64,000 nt of DNA from positions 1 to 64,000 of the forward strand of contig NZ_QBKH01000007.1 of NCBI RefSeq assembly GCF_003054045.1, written 5' to 3'. The position numbers and the translations under genes are program-made. The DNA is from Sphingobacterium faecium (lineage in GTDB: Bacteria; Bacteroidota; Bacteroidia; Sphingobacteriales; Sphingobacteriaceae). Shown here one piece after another: positions 26,495 to 36,178 of the stretch. The notes below the pieces were generated by a model. That model did no database searches, was not told where the DNA came from, and worked only from the letters and a program-made list of their open reading frames with translations. The number at the start of each line of letters is the position of its first letter. Positions within the stretch are counted from its first letter, which is position 1.

Positions 26495-27067
26495 TCAAGA
26501 ATTTATCTTTGCTCTTATACGACTCAACGTTTCGGGGGACATTCCCAACACAGAAGCAATATATTGAAGAGGAACACGATTAAACAATGTTTTATTCTGT
26601 TCAAAATATAAATGGTAACGTTCCTCAGCTGTGTGGGCTATAAAATTATAAATAGGATCTTCTAACTGTAAGAAACACTTGGCAACAAATCTCTTCTCTA
26701 AACGATTCCAGTCTGGGATATGTGCTTCAAATTGAAGATAATCCTTTTTAGAAATAGAAAGCAATTTAGTATCGGTCAACATCTGGATACTCCAACGCGC
26801 GGGTTGATCAAAAAGAAATGACGATAAATCGGTAACAAAGTACCCCTCCTGTCCTATCCATTGCGTGACCTCTCCCGAAGAAGTTTCTTTAAACACCCTT
26901 ACAACCCCAGATTGGATAAAACTCAATCGGTCACAACGTTTATACTGTTCTAAAAAATAAGTTCCTTTTGTGAGATCTTCTTCGAAGAAAGAAGATAATA
27001 TAGGCGTAAGGCTTGCATCCGGGATATAAAATAGTTGAATAATTCGGGATTGAAAAAATGTATTTAT
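26495..27067 (-). CDS. Crp/Fnr family regulator lacking a canonical start codon
   Basis: The uninterrupted frame from 27067 encodes 190 residues, exactly the usual length of small Bacteroidota Crp/Fnr regulators: a cyclic-nucleotide-binding-like domain (about 1-120) and a C-terminal helix-turn-helix (LQYIASVLGMSPETLSRIR). The expected start position reads ATA (27067-27065), directly after an in-frame stop at 27070-27068, and gives (I)NTFFQSRIIQL. No ATG or GTG exists in the N-terminal region; the first usable codon is a TTG at 26926, which would remove about 47 residues including part of the ligand-binding barrel. Either the start was lost by mutation, or ATA/TTG is used. Its neighbour is frameshifted too. 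Confidence 0.7.
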   Translation of the reverse strand: MNTFFQSRIIQLFYIPDASLTPILSSFFEEDLTKGTYFLEQYKRCDRLSFIQSGVVRVFKETSSGEVTQWIGQEGYFVTDLSSFLFDQPARWSIQMLTDTKLLSISKKDYLQFEAHIPDWNRLEKRFVAKCFLQLEDPIYNFIAHTAEERYHLYFEQNKTLFNRVPLQYIASVLGMSPETLSRIRAKINS

Positions 27068-27090
27068 CTATTGAAGATAATCATTTTAAA

Positions 27091-27426
27091 TTATAGAACC
27101 ACCAGCTCTTCTACAATAACGCGTCCCACATGTTCATTGACACGTCCAAGTATCTGCTTACGCATTAAGACGAGTTCATTTTTTATAACAGCAGATTCGA
27201 CTTTTACAAATAGCTTTTTATCTTTTATATAAATTTGTTTTGTACGATTAGCGATAGCTTTACCGATCAATGTGGGCCACACAGCCAAAATAGAAGTTTC
27301 CTCAAATTTACGTTTTAATTTGTATGCATCAAGAAGACGTTCAACCGCTTCTTTGATAGTGATATCATCACTAGAACGAATATATTCTAATGCACCCTTA
27401 TACTTCTTATCATACATAAACTTCAC
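27091..27426 (-). CDS. DUF721 / DciA-like protein
   Basis: A 111-residue DUF721 protein. This family includes DciA, which helps load the replicative helicase DnaB in bacteria without DnaC. Seen here: AVERLLDAYKLKRKFEETSI, then AVWPTLIGKAIANRTKQIYI and the KLFVKVESAVIKNEL strand typical of the KH-like fold. It overlaps the end of recF by 17 bp, so the two are translated together, as in many genomes. A start three codons in (MYDKK) is also possible. DciA function is inferred from family and context. Confidence 0.85.
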   Translation of the reverse strand: MKFMYDKKYKGALEYIRSSDDITIKEAVERLLDAYKLKRKFEETSILAVWPTLIGKAIANRTKQIYIKDKKLFVKVESAVIKNELVLMRKQILGRVNEHVGRVIVEELVVL

Positions 27427-28513
27427 CTCCTGCTATGTCAAAGATACGTACTGGACTGGCAATAGCATCAAAAATTCGCTTAATTCTTTTTGCATCCGTA
27501 TCAGTAAGAAAAATTTGACCAAATTCATCATCCGAAACCATCTGCATCAACTTATGCGTACGCTTATCATCCAATTTATCAAATATATCATCCAAAAGTA
27601 AAAGAGGTTTAAAACCTTTCTTTTGTTGAAAAAAAGAATACTGAGCCAATTTTAGTGCAATTAAAAACGATTTCTGTTGTCCCTGGGATCCAAATTTTTT
27701 TAAAGGCATACCTCCGTGTATAGTAAAAATCAAATCATCTTTATGAATACCAACCGAAGTTCTTTCCAGTACCCGGTCACGATCAAGGTTTTTCTCTAGA
27801 ATATTCAAAAATGATTCCTGCATTAAAGGAGACTCATATACAAGCTGAACAGTCTCTGCATTCTCAGTGAGATATAAATAATGACGATCAAATTCCGGTT
27901 GAAATTCAGCCATAAAAGCCACACGTTTCTCATATATTGCAGTACCGACCTCCTCAAGTTGCATATTTAGAACCTCAACAAGTCCCAGATCCAATACACC
28001 ACTTTGCTTCGCCTGTTTTAATAGCATATTACGTTGCGCAATGATTTTATTATAAATAATAAGCTTATCGAGGTATTTATTGTCGGTCTGAGAGATGACA
28101 TTATCGATAAATTTACGGCGCTCTTCACTACCATCCGTAATAATCATACTGTCATTAGGAGAAATCATCACTAAAGGAAATTGACCGATATGATCAGCCA
28201 ATCTAGGATAATCTTTTTTATTTTTCTTGAACTGTTTCTTTTGATTACGTTTGATGCTACAGGAAATAACATCTTGAAATTCGTTTTTTTCGAATGAACC
28301 CTGCAACATAAACCAGTCTTGGCCCTGTTTAATATGTTGCGAGTCTATGGGATTAAAATAGCTTTTACATAGGGAAAGATAATGTATAGCATCCAAAAGA
28401 TTGGTTTTACCAACACCATTATCCCCCGCAAAAGCATTTACCTCCGGTAAGAATTCTAAAGAAGACTCTGAATAATTTTTAAAATTTAAAACTGAAAGCT
28501 GACGCAACCACAT
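27410..28513 (-). CDS. recF: DNA replication and repair protein RecF
   Basis: A 367-residue SMC-like ATPase that binds gapped DNA and helps load RecA. Walker A is GDNGVGKTNLLDAIHYLSL, preceded by the N-terminal LRQLSVLNFKNYSES. The signature is FGSQGQQKSFLIALKLAQ and Walker B is PLLLLDDIFDKLD. Length is typical. The promoter box TATCTTTG sits 4 bp before the ATG, predicting a leaderless message; dciA-like DUF721 follows in the same operon. Confidence 0.95.
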   Translation of the reverse strand: MWLRQLSVLNFKNYSESSLEFLPEVNAFAGDNGVGKTNLLDAIHYLSLCKSYFNPIDSQHIKQGQDWFMLQGSFEKNEFQDVISCSIKRNQKKQFKKNKKDYPRLADHIGQFPLVMISPNDSMIITDGSEERRKFIDNVISQTDNKYLDKLIIYNKIIAQRNMLLKQAKQSGVLDLGLVEVLNMQLEEVGTAIYEKRVAFMAEFQPEFDRHYLYLTENAETVQLVYESPLMQESFLNILEKNLDRDRVLERTSVGIHKDDLIFTIHGGMPLKKFGSQGQQKSFLIALKLAQYSFFQQKKGFKPLLLLDDIFDKLDDKRTHKLMQMVSDDEFGQIFLTDTDAKRIKRIFDAIASPVRIFDIAGGEVYV

Positions 28514-28517
28514 AGCA

Positions 28518-28525
28518 CAAAGATA
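28518..28525 (-). promoter_or_regulatory. -7 box (TATCTTTG) 4 bp before the recF start codon
   Basis: TATCTTTG, then TGCT, then ATG on the minus strand. Start of transcription and translation would nearly coincide. Confidence 0.5.
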
Positions 28526-28548
28526 CGCTATTTAGCGTAGCAACTCAT

Positions 28549-28872
28549 CTATTTTATTTCTTCAAAATCCACAAATTCACCAGCGTTATCAGCCACTTTT
28601 CTTTTTGACTCTTGTTTAGGTGGAACATAATCTACCGATATACGACCATCTGTTTTTGGAGCTGATTGCGAACTGTTATTATTTTGACCAAATGTTTCAT
28701 AATGGAACGAGCCACCACCATTGGTATAGGTAGAGCCACCTTGTTGCTGCGCTTTTTTCATAAGCTTTTCTGCAGCCTTACGCATTGCAAATGGTAATAT
28801 TAATCGAATTAAGAATTTAACTAAATACCATACAGCGAATGCAATCAATAAAAATTTTAATAATCCTGCCAT
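28549..28872 (-). CDS. DUF4834 small membrane-anchored protein
   Basis: A 107-residue Bacteroidota-specific protein. One N-terminal membrane helix (about 4-26, LLKFLLIAFAVWYLVKFLIR) is followed by a basic amphipathic stretch (MRKAAEKLMKKAQQQ), a Gly/Ser/Asn-rich linker and the conserved C-terminal RISVDYVPP and GEFVDFEEI motifs. The function is unknown. It is commonly found next to recF or tilS in this group, as here. Confidence 0.85.
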   Translation of the reverse strand: MAGLLKFLLIAFAVWYLVKFLIRLILPFAMRKAAEKLMKKAQQQGGSTYTNGGGSFHYETFGQNNNSSQSAPKTDGRISVDYVPPKQESKRKVADNAGEFVDFEEIK

Positions 28873-28964
28873 AACTTTATATTCGTTGTCATTTTATCAA
28901 AAATAAAGAAACTCTTTGAAATCAGTTGTCTTACAAATGTCAGTATATTTTGATTTAACAATTT

Positions 28965-29459
28965 TTAAGGATTCGCTTTAGACTTTGCTGTCTCAATAGC
29001 ACGGAATAATTCCTCTTGACGTTGCGTACCAATTACATATACCAAACCATCTTTATCCGTTAACCACACAGCATCTTTCCCTCCTGCATAAAATTTAATC
29101 TTACCATTGATATGTAGATTATAGACAGGATTATTGAAGAAAAACCTACTAAATGGTTTTTTTTCGACCTTTACAATTGAACTCAATTCAATTTTGACTA
29201 AACGAGTAGTCCATAAACCACTCAACATCACCTTCCCTTCAAAAACTTCAATACGGTACAGCAATAGATACATCATCACTACAGAGGTAATAATGATCGC
29301 TATTCCGACTAAAAAAAACAATTGACTGGAAAGTAATTGATCTATATTAAGATAAACTGCTGTAAAACAAAACAAGGCCAGTACCAGCCGTACGCTTATC
29401 CAAACACGGTCCCGCCCCAAATATTGATTTTCAGTATATAGAAGTCCTTCTTTTATCAT
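28965..29459 (-). CDS. Membrane protein with PH-like domain, unknown function
   Basis: A 164-residue protein with two transmembrane helices (about 24-42 and 47-68) followed by a soluble domain whose strand pattern (YRIEVFEGKVMLSGLWTTRL, KIELSSIVKVEKKPFSRFF) looks like a bacterial PH-like domain. It begins 1 bp downstream of the tilS stop and is surely in the tilS operon. I do not recognise a named family with confidence; no catalytic residues are visible. Confidence 0.65.
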   Translation of the reverse strand: MIKEGLLYTENQYLGRDRVWISVRLVLALFCFTAVYLNIDQLLSSQLFFLVGIAIIITSVVMMYLLLYRIEVFEGKVMLSGLWTTRLVKIELSSIVKVEKKPFSRFFFNNPVYNLHINGKIKFYAGGKDAVWLTDKDGLVYVIGTQRQEELFRAIETAKSKANP

Positions 29460-29460
29460 G

Positions 29461-30786
29461 TTATTTACAGCTTAAAATAAACACTTTATTTGTATTTCCA
29501 CTTATTTTATAGCGATTATCAAGTTGATAGTTTGCAACCCAGATGATATCCCCATTACCGTTTATTAAAATTGGAACATTTCCCTTATCAAAAACATTCA
29601 CCTTATAATTATTAAAAAGATCACTCAATTTCTTACGGCCCGTCATTCCCAAAGGATAGAAATAATCACCCGTTTTCCAAGCCCTTAAGGTCAAAGGAAA
29701 AATCAGAAGATGAGCATCTATTTTTGCAATCTGCTTATCCCGAACGATAGAAACGTCATGACTATAGTCACATCTAAAACAATAATTTCTCCAAGATACA
29801 GATTTAGTTTCTGAAGTAATAACAGTTTCATCTTCCTGCTTATATTCCTTTTCACGAATAATCAGAAATTCGCGATCAAGTAACAAATCGTAACCTTCAG
29901 ATTGAAACAATCGACCTGATTCTTTATCAAAGCAAGATTGCAGATCGGCCAGCACACTTTTACTAAAACAAAATGGTGAAAATAATTCATACAACAAGGG
30001 AAGATCCGCTACATATTTTCGAAGCTTTTCCTTTTCAATAATCCAAGCTTCGTGTTCCTTTATAAAAAGGTCATTACGTAGCGGTGTTACGAATTGTTGC
30101 AATAAAGCATAGCTTTCCTTAAAGTGAGCAATGTTCTGTTCAAAAATACGTTCAAAATCAGGTTGCATCTTTTTAAATTGCGGAATGATGTCGATACGTA
30201 CCTTATTACGCGCATACTTTGTTGAAAAATTGGATTGATCATCACGGTATGGAATCTGATATTCCTGGACATAATGCAATACCTCCTCTGCTTTAAGAAA
30301 CAGTAATGGACGAATCAGGCGGTCGCGTTTTGCCTGAATGCCCTGTAGGCCTTGAAGGCCTGTTCCACGCGATAGATTTAACAGTACCGTTTCAATATGA
30401 TCATTCAAATGCTGTGCAACAGCTATTTTGTCAAAACTTAACGCTTCTCTTAATTCTTCAAACCAGGAATACCGCAGTTCGCGTGCAGCCATCTGTATAG
30501 AAATTCCTCTTTCGGAAGCTATCTGCTCTGTATCGAAATGCCTCACATAAAAAGGGATACCATGCGCTTCAGCGAAATCCCGAACCAAGCACTCATCCAG
30601 ATCAGATTCTGCACCACGTAATTTAAAATTACAATGAGCAATAGCTATCTGATAACCGGCCTTTGCCAATAAAAAAGTCAAAAGCATCGAATCGCGTCCA
30701 CCGCTCACTGTCAACAAGATCTTATCATCAGCCTCAAAAAGGCTGTTATCTTTGATAAAAAATGTTAATCTTTCCAGCAAATTCAT
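29461..30786 (-). CDS. tilS: tRNA(Ile)-lysidine synthase
   Basis: A 441-residue N-type ATP pyrophosphatase that converts C34 of the CAU-anticodon tRNA-Ile to lysidine. The PP-loop is TVSGGRDSMLLTFLL; AIAHCNFKLRGAESD, DKIAVAQHLNDHIETVLLNL and IRPLLFLKAEEV follow. The C-terminal TilS domain (RKLSDLFNNYKV) is present. The promoter box TATCTTTG lies only 4 bp before the ATG. It heads an operon with the PH-like membrane protein. Confidence 0.95.
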   Translation of the reverse strand: MNLLERLTFFIKDNSLFEADDKILLTVSGGRDSMLLTFLLAKAGYQIAIAHCNFKLRGAESDLDECLVRDFAEAHGIPFYVRHFDTEQIASERGISIQMAARELRYSWFEELREALSFDKIAVAQHLNDHIETVLLNLSRGTGLQGLQGIQAKRDRLIRPLLFLKAEEVLHYVQEYQIPYRDDQSNFSTKYARNKVRIDIIPQFKKMQPDFERIFEQNIAHFKESYALLQQFVTPLRNDLFIKEHEAWIIEKEKLRKYVADLPLLYELFSPFCFSKSVLADLQSCFDKESGRLFQSEGYDLLLDREFLIIREKEYKQEDETVITSETKSVSWRNYCFRCDYSHDVSIVRDKQIAKIDAHLLIFPLTLRAWKTGDYFYPLGMTGRKKLSDLFNNYKVNVFDKGNVPILINGNGDIIWVANYQLDNRYKISGNTNKVFILSCK

Positions 30787-30790
30787 ATAT

Positions 30791-30798
30791 CAAAGATA
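30791..30798 (-). promoter_or_regulatory. -7 box (TATCTTTG) 4 bp before the tilS start codon
   Basis: TATCTTTG, then ATAT, then ATG on the minus strand, the same spacing as at recF and lolD. Confidence 0.5.
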
Positions 30799-30870
30799 AT
30801 GTATATTTTTTGAGCATATATTTGTTTAAATGAAAAATTACCATTAATCAACAAGTTCAATTAAAATACA

Positions 30871-30878
30871 TATTTTTG
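30871..30878 (+). promoter_or_regulatory. -7 box (TATTTTTG) 5 bp before the OstA-like gene
   Basis: TATTTTTG is followed by five bases and then the GTG start codon at 30884, predicting a leaderless or near-leaderless transcript. Confidence 0.5.
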
Positions 30879-30883
30879 TCTCT

Positions 30884-33235
30884 GTGAAACAATACCTTTT
30901 GTCCTTTATATTTATGGCCCTGGGCCTCATGCTAGCATCTGCACAACAGCAAGATGAACTCCGTTTATTGTCATCTTCAAATATGATAACTGGTATGTCT
31001 AATAATGCCATGTTTTATCGCCCAGTATTTGAACACAAAGGATCTACACTCTCTGCAGATAGCGGTTATTTACATAAAGACGAAATAGGTAGACAATTTT
31101 TTGAAGCTTACAGCAATGTGATCATTACACAGCCTACCGGGACGCAAATATTTGCGGATAAACTTCATTATGATGCGGCTTCACAAAATGCAACGTTAAC
31201 GCAAAACGTTCGTATGGTCAGTCGGTCTTCGATACTTACGACCAATCATTTGCAGTACAACATGAGAAGTAGTGTCGGAAATTATTATGGCGGCGGTCGT
31301 ATCACAAGCGGTACCGACACCATTACGAGTACCAATGCGACTTATTTCGAAAATACACAAGATGCATTTTTTAATAAAAAAGTGGTAGTGCGCACACCAA
31401 ATGTCAAAATATACACGGATTCCATGAAGTATAATTCGCCTAGCAGTATGACTTACTTCTATACCCCTACGAATATCAAAGGGAATAAAGGCGAAAATCT
31501 TTATACAGAAAAAGGAGATTATAATACCAATACCGGCGTAGCAAACTTCACAAAGAAAAATCTATATACCGAAGGCAGTAAAATGCTAAAAGGAGATACG
31601 TTGCATTATGACCGACGAACTGGCGAAGGAGAAGCGATCCGTAATGTTGTATTTGTCGACACGACCGATAAGTTTTATGCCTATGGAGACAAAGGACTAT
31701 ATCGACAGTCTGATGAATCCATCACGATGACCGACAAACCTTTGATCATCTCCGTCGTCAAAAAAGATAGTACGCAAAGTGATTCAACAAATACGGGAAA
31801 TACAAAAGCCAATCCTTCCAACAGAAAAGAGGTAAAGAAAAAAGAAAAAGAAGATAAAAAAGTTAAAGAAGAAGTTGTCTCAATAGATGATAACAAGGGA
31901 GAGAATATATTAGTCAAATTAGATCCTGTAGTTGTACCTAAGGACTCTGTACAGATGGATTCTATCTTTATGACTGCAGATACCCTGTTCTCAAAAATGA
32001 TTCTCCGAAGCACCTATATACCCAAAAACTTCAAACTAAGCCGTGACGGTGGTGAGCTCGATGTAGAGGTAGATGAAGATTATGGAGACGATAATGATAG
32101 TACGGATACCGATTTTACAGCAGGTTTAGATTCTTTACAGCAGAAAGGTGATACCTTAGGAAAAAAGGAAATCAATATCGATGCACCTCAAAAGAAAATT
32201 AAAGACAAGCAAGCTGTCTTAAAAGAAAAAACCAAACAGGAGCCTAAAAAGGGAAGTCCGAATACCGCCAAAACAACAACAAAACCCGTTGTAAAAGATT
32301 TAAATCGTTTTGAATTAGAGAAAAATAGCAAGGCTGACAGTATTTTGCGAAAAAATGCAGTCGTCCCAAAAGCAGATTATAGCGATCAGATCTTTAATAA
32401 AGCTCTAACAGCTGCGAAAAACAATCATGAAAAACCTGCGGCACCTCCAGACACGGCAAAAACCCGTATTGTCAAAGCTTACCATAATGTGCGCATGTTT
32501 AAATCCGATTTTCAAGCTGTAGCAGATTCTGTTTACTATGGCATGGCAGATTCTATGTTCAGACTAATGGGAAAACCGATGATTTGGGCAGAAAAATCTC
32601 AAATATCTGGTGATACGATATTTTTACAATTTGTGAATCAGAAACTGGATAATACATTAATTGTAGGCAATGCTTTTATGGTAAATGCTACTTTAGATTC
32701 TGCTAAATACAATCAGCTAAAAGGCCGTAAAATAACAGGATTCTTTGATAAAAACAGTTTAGAACGCATGTTCGTTGATGGTAATGCCGAAAACATCATT
32801 TATGTCGTCAATGAAGAAACCAATGTCGCCACAGAATTATTCCACGACAGAAGTAGCCGTATTAAGATTTACATGGAAAATAATAAATTGAAAGAATATG
32901 TTTCCATTCGAAAGGTCGATGGCAAAGTTTATCCAATTGCTCAGTTAACGCAAGACAAAGAATTTCTACCTGGATTTATTTGGAGGCCAGAAGATAGACC
33001 CAAGTCAAAAGAAGATTTACTAAATAGAAAACGATCTGTTGCGAAGGAAGAGATTAAAGTTCCCGACGCAGAAAGTAAAGAGGGAAAACCTAAAGAGAAA
33101 ACGATTAAAAATATAGAAAAAGAGATGGAAGATAACGTTCCAGAAACGATGAAAAAACAAATCGAATTAAAGGAAAAAATCAACCAAGTTGAACCGAGAC
33201 CCGTCTCTCCAACTCAAACATCTATTAAAAAATAA
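30884..33235 (+). CDS. OstA/LptA-like periplasmic or surface protein
   Basis: A 783-residue exported protein beginning with GTG and a signal peptide (LLSFIFMALGLMLASAQ). Residues about 24-300 carry the repeated OstA/LptA-type beta-taco pattern (DKLHYDAASQNATLTQNVRM, DSMKYNSPSSMTYFYTPTNI). A long Lys/Glu/Asp-rich low-complexity middle (about 300-520) follows, then a second OstA-like region (NVRMFKSDFQAVADSVYY) to about 690, and a charged C-terminal tail. LptA-like proteins bridge LPS from the inner to the outer membrane; the Bacteroidota version is larger, and a role in LPS transport is inferred. It ends in a strong terminator. Confidence 0.85.
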   Translation: MKQYLLSFIFMALGLMLASAQQQDELRLLSSSNMITGMSNNAMFYRPVFEHKGSTLSADSGYLHKDEIGRQFFEAYSNVIITQPTGTQIFADKLHYDAASQNATLTQNVRMVSRSSILTTNHLQYNMRSSVGNYYGGGRITSGTDTITSTNATYFENTQDAFFNKKVVVRTPNVKIYTDSMKYNSPSSMTYFYTPTNIKGNKGENLYTEKGDYNTNTGVANFTKKNLYTEGSKMLKGDTLHYDRRTGEGEAIRNVVFVDTTDKFYAYGDKGLYRQSDESITMTDKPLIISVVKKDSTQSDSTNTGNTKANPSNRKEVKKKEKEDKKVKEEVVSIDDNKGENILVKLDPVVVPKDSVQMDSIFMTADTLFSKMILRSTYIPKNFKLSRDGGELDVEVDEDYGDDNDSTDTDFTAGLDSLQQKGDTLGKKEINIDAPQKKIKDKQAVLKEKTKQEPKKGSPNTAKTTTKPVVKDLNRFELEKNSKADSILRKNAVVPKADYSDQIFNKALTAAKNNHEKPAAPPDTAKTRIVKAYHNVRMFKSDFQAVADSVYYGMADSMFRLMGKPMIWAEKSQISGDTIFLQFVNQKLDNTLIVGNAFMVNATLDSAKYNQLKGRKITGFFDKNSLERMFVDGNAENIIYVVNEETNVATELFHDRSSRIKIYMENNKLKEYVSIRKVDGKVYPIAQLTQDKEFLPGFIWRPEDRPKSKEDLLNRKRSVAKEEIKVPDAESKEGKPKEKTIKNIEKEMEDNVPETMKKQIELKEKINQVEPRPVSPTQTSIKK

Positions 33236-33287
33236 CAGAAATCCGATTTAAGCAGATTTTACAAATCTCATCTCCTGAATGAAGTTA

Positions 33288-33334
33288 TTACATAAAAAAG
33301 GTCTGATTACTATAATCAGACCTTTTTTATGTAA
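33288..33334. terminator. Bidirectional terminator, OstA-like gene / multicopper oxidase
   Basis: Perfect 22-bp arms at 33288-33309 and 33313-33334 with a CTA loop and A6/T6 tracts, between convergent genes. Confidence 0.85.
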
Positions 33335-33350
33335 ATAGGAATTGTCCTCA

Positions 33351-36023
33351 TCAATAAGTAAACACCACGCCAGCTCCTAAACCCATATCACTATCATAGT
33401 GAGCTCCCAATGAAATATATTTTGTCCATATATAACGAGAACCAATAGTATACTCTTTATCTGTATTAACCATCCAATTCATTCGTAGACGTGGAGTGAG
33501 CGGAATATCTTCTCTTCCCAACTGAAAACGTAGTTTACCATTGGTGTCCACGCGCATATCAGCGATCACCAACCAAGGTAAGGTATAAGCAATACCAAAT
33601 ACTGGAACTTTACGATTACTTTTGTTCGCCTTCTGGCCAAACATATTACGTTCAGTATCGCCAAACAAGTTTTTTTCATGACCAGTTACTTTTTTATAAT
33701 GATAATCAAAACCAACATAAGGCATCACATATTGCATTTTATCAATGAACCGTCCCACAGTTGTTTCGCTCTCGTATCCCTGGGAAGCTTTATAACCGAC
33801 ATTCCACATTTGAGAAATCTGCCAACGTGTATTTGAATAAGTAACCAATCCCTCAGTACCATTACTTTGTAGGCTACCCTCACCTGATAAAGTAAACATC
33901 CGATCATCCATTTGCACCATCTTATATGCTGCCACTGGATCATGAATTTCGGGATTCGGTTCAGAATCTTCATAAGTAAAGATCCTTCCCATGCCACTCA
34001 TCATATGGTAAAGAATGTGACAATGAAAAAACCAATCACCATCTTCCGTTGCCGCAAACTCTAATGTCAATGTCTCCATCGGCATGATATCCACCACATT
34101 TTTAAGAGGTGAACGCTCACCATATTGATTGATCAATCTAAAGTCGTGTCCATGAAGATGCATAGGGTGCCGCATCATAGAATTATTGTACAATTTTATT
34201 CGAACATTTTCACCACGTTTGATCAAAATTTTATCCGATTCTGATACCGTTTTATTATTCAACGTCCATACGTAACGGTTCATATTACCAGTCAACTCAA
34301 AACTTAGGTCTTTCCAAGGTCTATCAGGAAGCGTTGTTTTCTCTACCGATTCCAACATATTATAGTTTAAGGTGATCAAATCACCCTTTGCAGACGCAGT
34401 ATGGTCATGCTCTGATTGCTTCCCTTCAACGCCCTTCTTCAACTCCAGCTCCATCCCACATTTGGGGCAAGTACCTGGGTTATCAGAAATAACATCTGGA
34501 TGCATGGGACATACATACACTTTTTCGCTATGAGCATGATGATCCTTTGATATCGACTTCTTCAACTCTGGATACATGACCGCATTCATATCGACCTGCT
34601 GTAAACTCATTTCATGGCCCATTGGTTTCATATCACCGTTCATCTTCATCATACCATTCATCATCTTCATTCCTTCGAAATATTCCAATTTAGGCAATTT
34701 ATCAGCCGGCATATCCATACCTGAGCCAAGCCATAATGAAGCATGATTCGTACGATCCTCGGCTGTAGCTAAAAATTCATACTTCATATTCTCAGGTATA
34801 GTAACCACCACATCATACGTTTCTGAAGGAGCAATTAGCATACGATCGACCTCCACAGGTGTTACATCATTAGCATCATTGGCAATTACTTTTAGTTTAC
34901 CTCCAGCAAAACTAAGCCAAAAATAAGTGGATGCACTACCGTTAACGATTCTCAACCTAACCTGATCACCAGCTTTAAATTGGGATAAATGATGTTCAGG
35001 AGCACCATTCAGTAAAAATTTTTCATAGTATACATCACTCACATCCATCGCCGTCATTCGCTTCCACTCATTCGTCAATTTAACGCCCAATCTTCCCGCT
35101 TTAATCGCCTCACTATAACTTTGTGTTGTTTTCTTTTTAATAGCAAACCAATCATTACCCGCATGTAACCGTCGATTGATTTCATGTGGATTCATATCAC
35201 TCCAATCACTTAACACAACCGGTATTGTGGGAATATCAGGTTCCGTTCTTTTGTTAAAAATCAACGCACCATACAGCCCAATTTGCTCTTGAAGAGAAAA
35301 ATGACTATGATACCAAAAAGTCCCATCTTGCAGTACCGGAAATTTGTATACATACGTCTTGTGAGGTGGTATGGGGTGTTGTGTCAAATGTGCTACACCA
35401 TCCATTCGATTAGGTAAAAATATACCATGCCAATGCACACTGGTCGGTTCATCACTTTGGTTATGTACATAAATAAGTGCCGTATCCCCCACTGTAAAAA
35501 CTAAAGTAGGAGCAGGAAGACTGCCATTGACAGCAATTGCTTGACGCTTTTTACCCGTAAAATTGACAATTGAATCGGTAACGAATAAATCATAACGAAT
35601 AGTTTTAACATCAGCAGATCCTTTAGGCAGGTGCAAACCTGCACGGGCACCTGTGATGGCTTTCGTTTCAATATCTTTTTCAAGATTTGATATAGTAAAT
35701 GCAGGAATTTTAGATGGATCTGTAGTAGAATTTGCTACTGGAACAGCAAAATTTTGAAAAGGGGTGTAACGATCATTAGTTCCCAGATAAGGATTAACAG
35801 CAACAGCATGATGATGATTCGAGTCTTGCTGATTGAGATTCTTTTTGACTAGTTCCATTCCACATTTTGGACATTTTCCTGGTTTAGAAGAGGTCACTTC
35901 AGGGTGCATTGGACATACGTAAGTGGCAGTTGAATCCTGAATTTGTTTATGATCATGTTGGGCATAAGTCAGAGAAAAGAAAACAAATAAACCAACGATG
36001 AGAATTATATACTTTAAGGTCAT
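33351..36023 (-). CDS. Multicopper oxidase (CopA-like) with two heavy-metal-binding modules
   Basis: An 890-residue exported enzyme expected to oxidise Cu(I) in the periplasm. The signal peptide (1-21) is followed by a heavy-metal-binding domain at about 35-59 (YVCPMHPEV, CPKCGMEL). The cupredoxin domains carry the copper clusters: HWHG near 195, FWYHSHF near 235, HPMHLHGHDF near 615 and HCHILYHMMSGM near 665 with the axial Met. A second YVCPMHPDV module is inserted at about 500-527, next to a Met/His-rich stretch (MKMMNGMMKMNGDMKPMGHE). Residues after about 695 form an extra domain of alternating beta strands resembling the outer-membrane protein CopB, ending in aromatic residues. No other copper genes adjoin it. 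Confidence 0.92.
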   Translation of the reverse strand: MTLKYIILIVGLFVFFSLTYAQHDHKQIQDSTATYVCPMHPEVTSSKPGKCPKCGMELVKKNLNQQDSNHHHAVAVNPYLGTNDRYTPFQNFAVPVANSTTDPSKIPAFTISNLEKDIETKAITGARAGLHLPKGSADVKTIRYDLFVTDSIVNFTGKKRQAIAVNGSLPAPTLVFTVGDTALIYVHNQSDEPTSVHWHGIFLPNRMDGVAHLTQHPIPPHKTYVYKFPVLQDGTFWYHSHFSLQEQIGLYGALIFNKRTEPDIPTIPVVLSDWSDMNPHEINRRLHAGNDWFAIKKKTTQSYSEAIKAGRLGVKLTNEWKRMTAMDVSDVYYEKFLLNGAPEHHLSQFKAGDQVRLRIVNGSASTYFWLSFAGGKLKVIANDANDVTPVEVDRMLIAPSETYDVVVTIPENMKYEFLATAEDRTNHASLWLGSGMDMPADKLPKLEYFEGMKMMNGMMKMNGDMKPMGHEMSLQQVDMNAVMYPELKKSISKDHHAHSEKVYVCPMHPDVISDNPGTCPKCGMELELKKGVEGKQSEHDHTASAKGDLITLNYNMLESVEKTTLPDRPWKDLSFELTGNMNRYVWTLNNKTVSESDKILIKRGENVRIKLYNNSMMRHPMHLHGHDFRLINQYGERSPLKNVVDIMPMETLTLEFAATEDGDWFFHCHILYHMMSGMGRIFTYEDSEPNPEIHDPVAAYKMVQMDDRMFTLSGEGSLQSNGTEGLVTYSNTRWQISQMWNVGYKASQGYESETTVGRFIDKMQYVMPYVGFDYHYKKVTGHEKNLFGDTERNMFGQKANKSNRKVPVFGIAYTLPWLVIADMRVDTNGKLRFQLGREDIPLTPRLRMNWMVNTDKEYTIGSRYIWTKYISLGAHYDSDMGLGAGVVFTY

Positions 36024-36178
36024 AGCGCATTTTTTAATGATAATTCAACATTTCTGACAAATTGCTAGACTTCAAAAAGAGAAGCAATTGATTAAATCTG
36101 CATGACAAAAATAACGCTTTATTTACGCCTTAGGATTATAACATTTTAGGTTAAATTTACACAATTTAAATCAGGATG

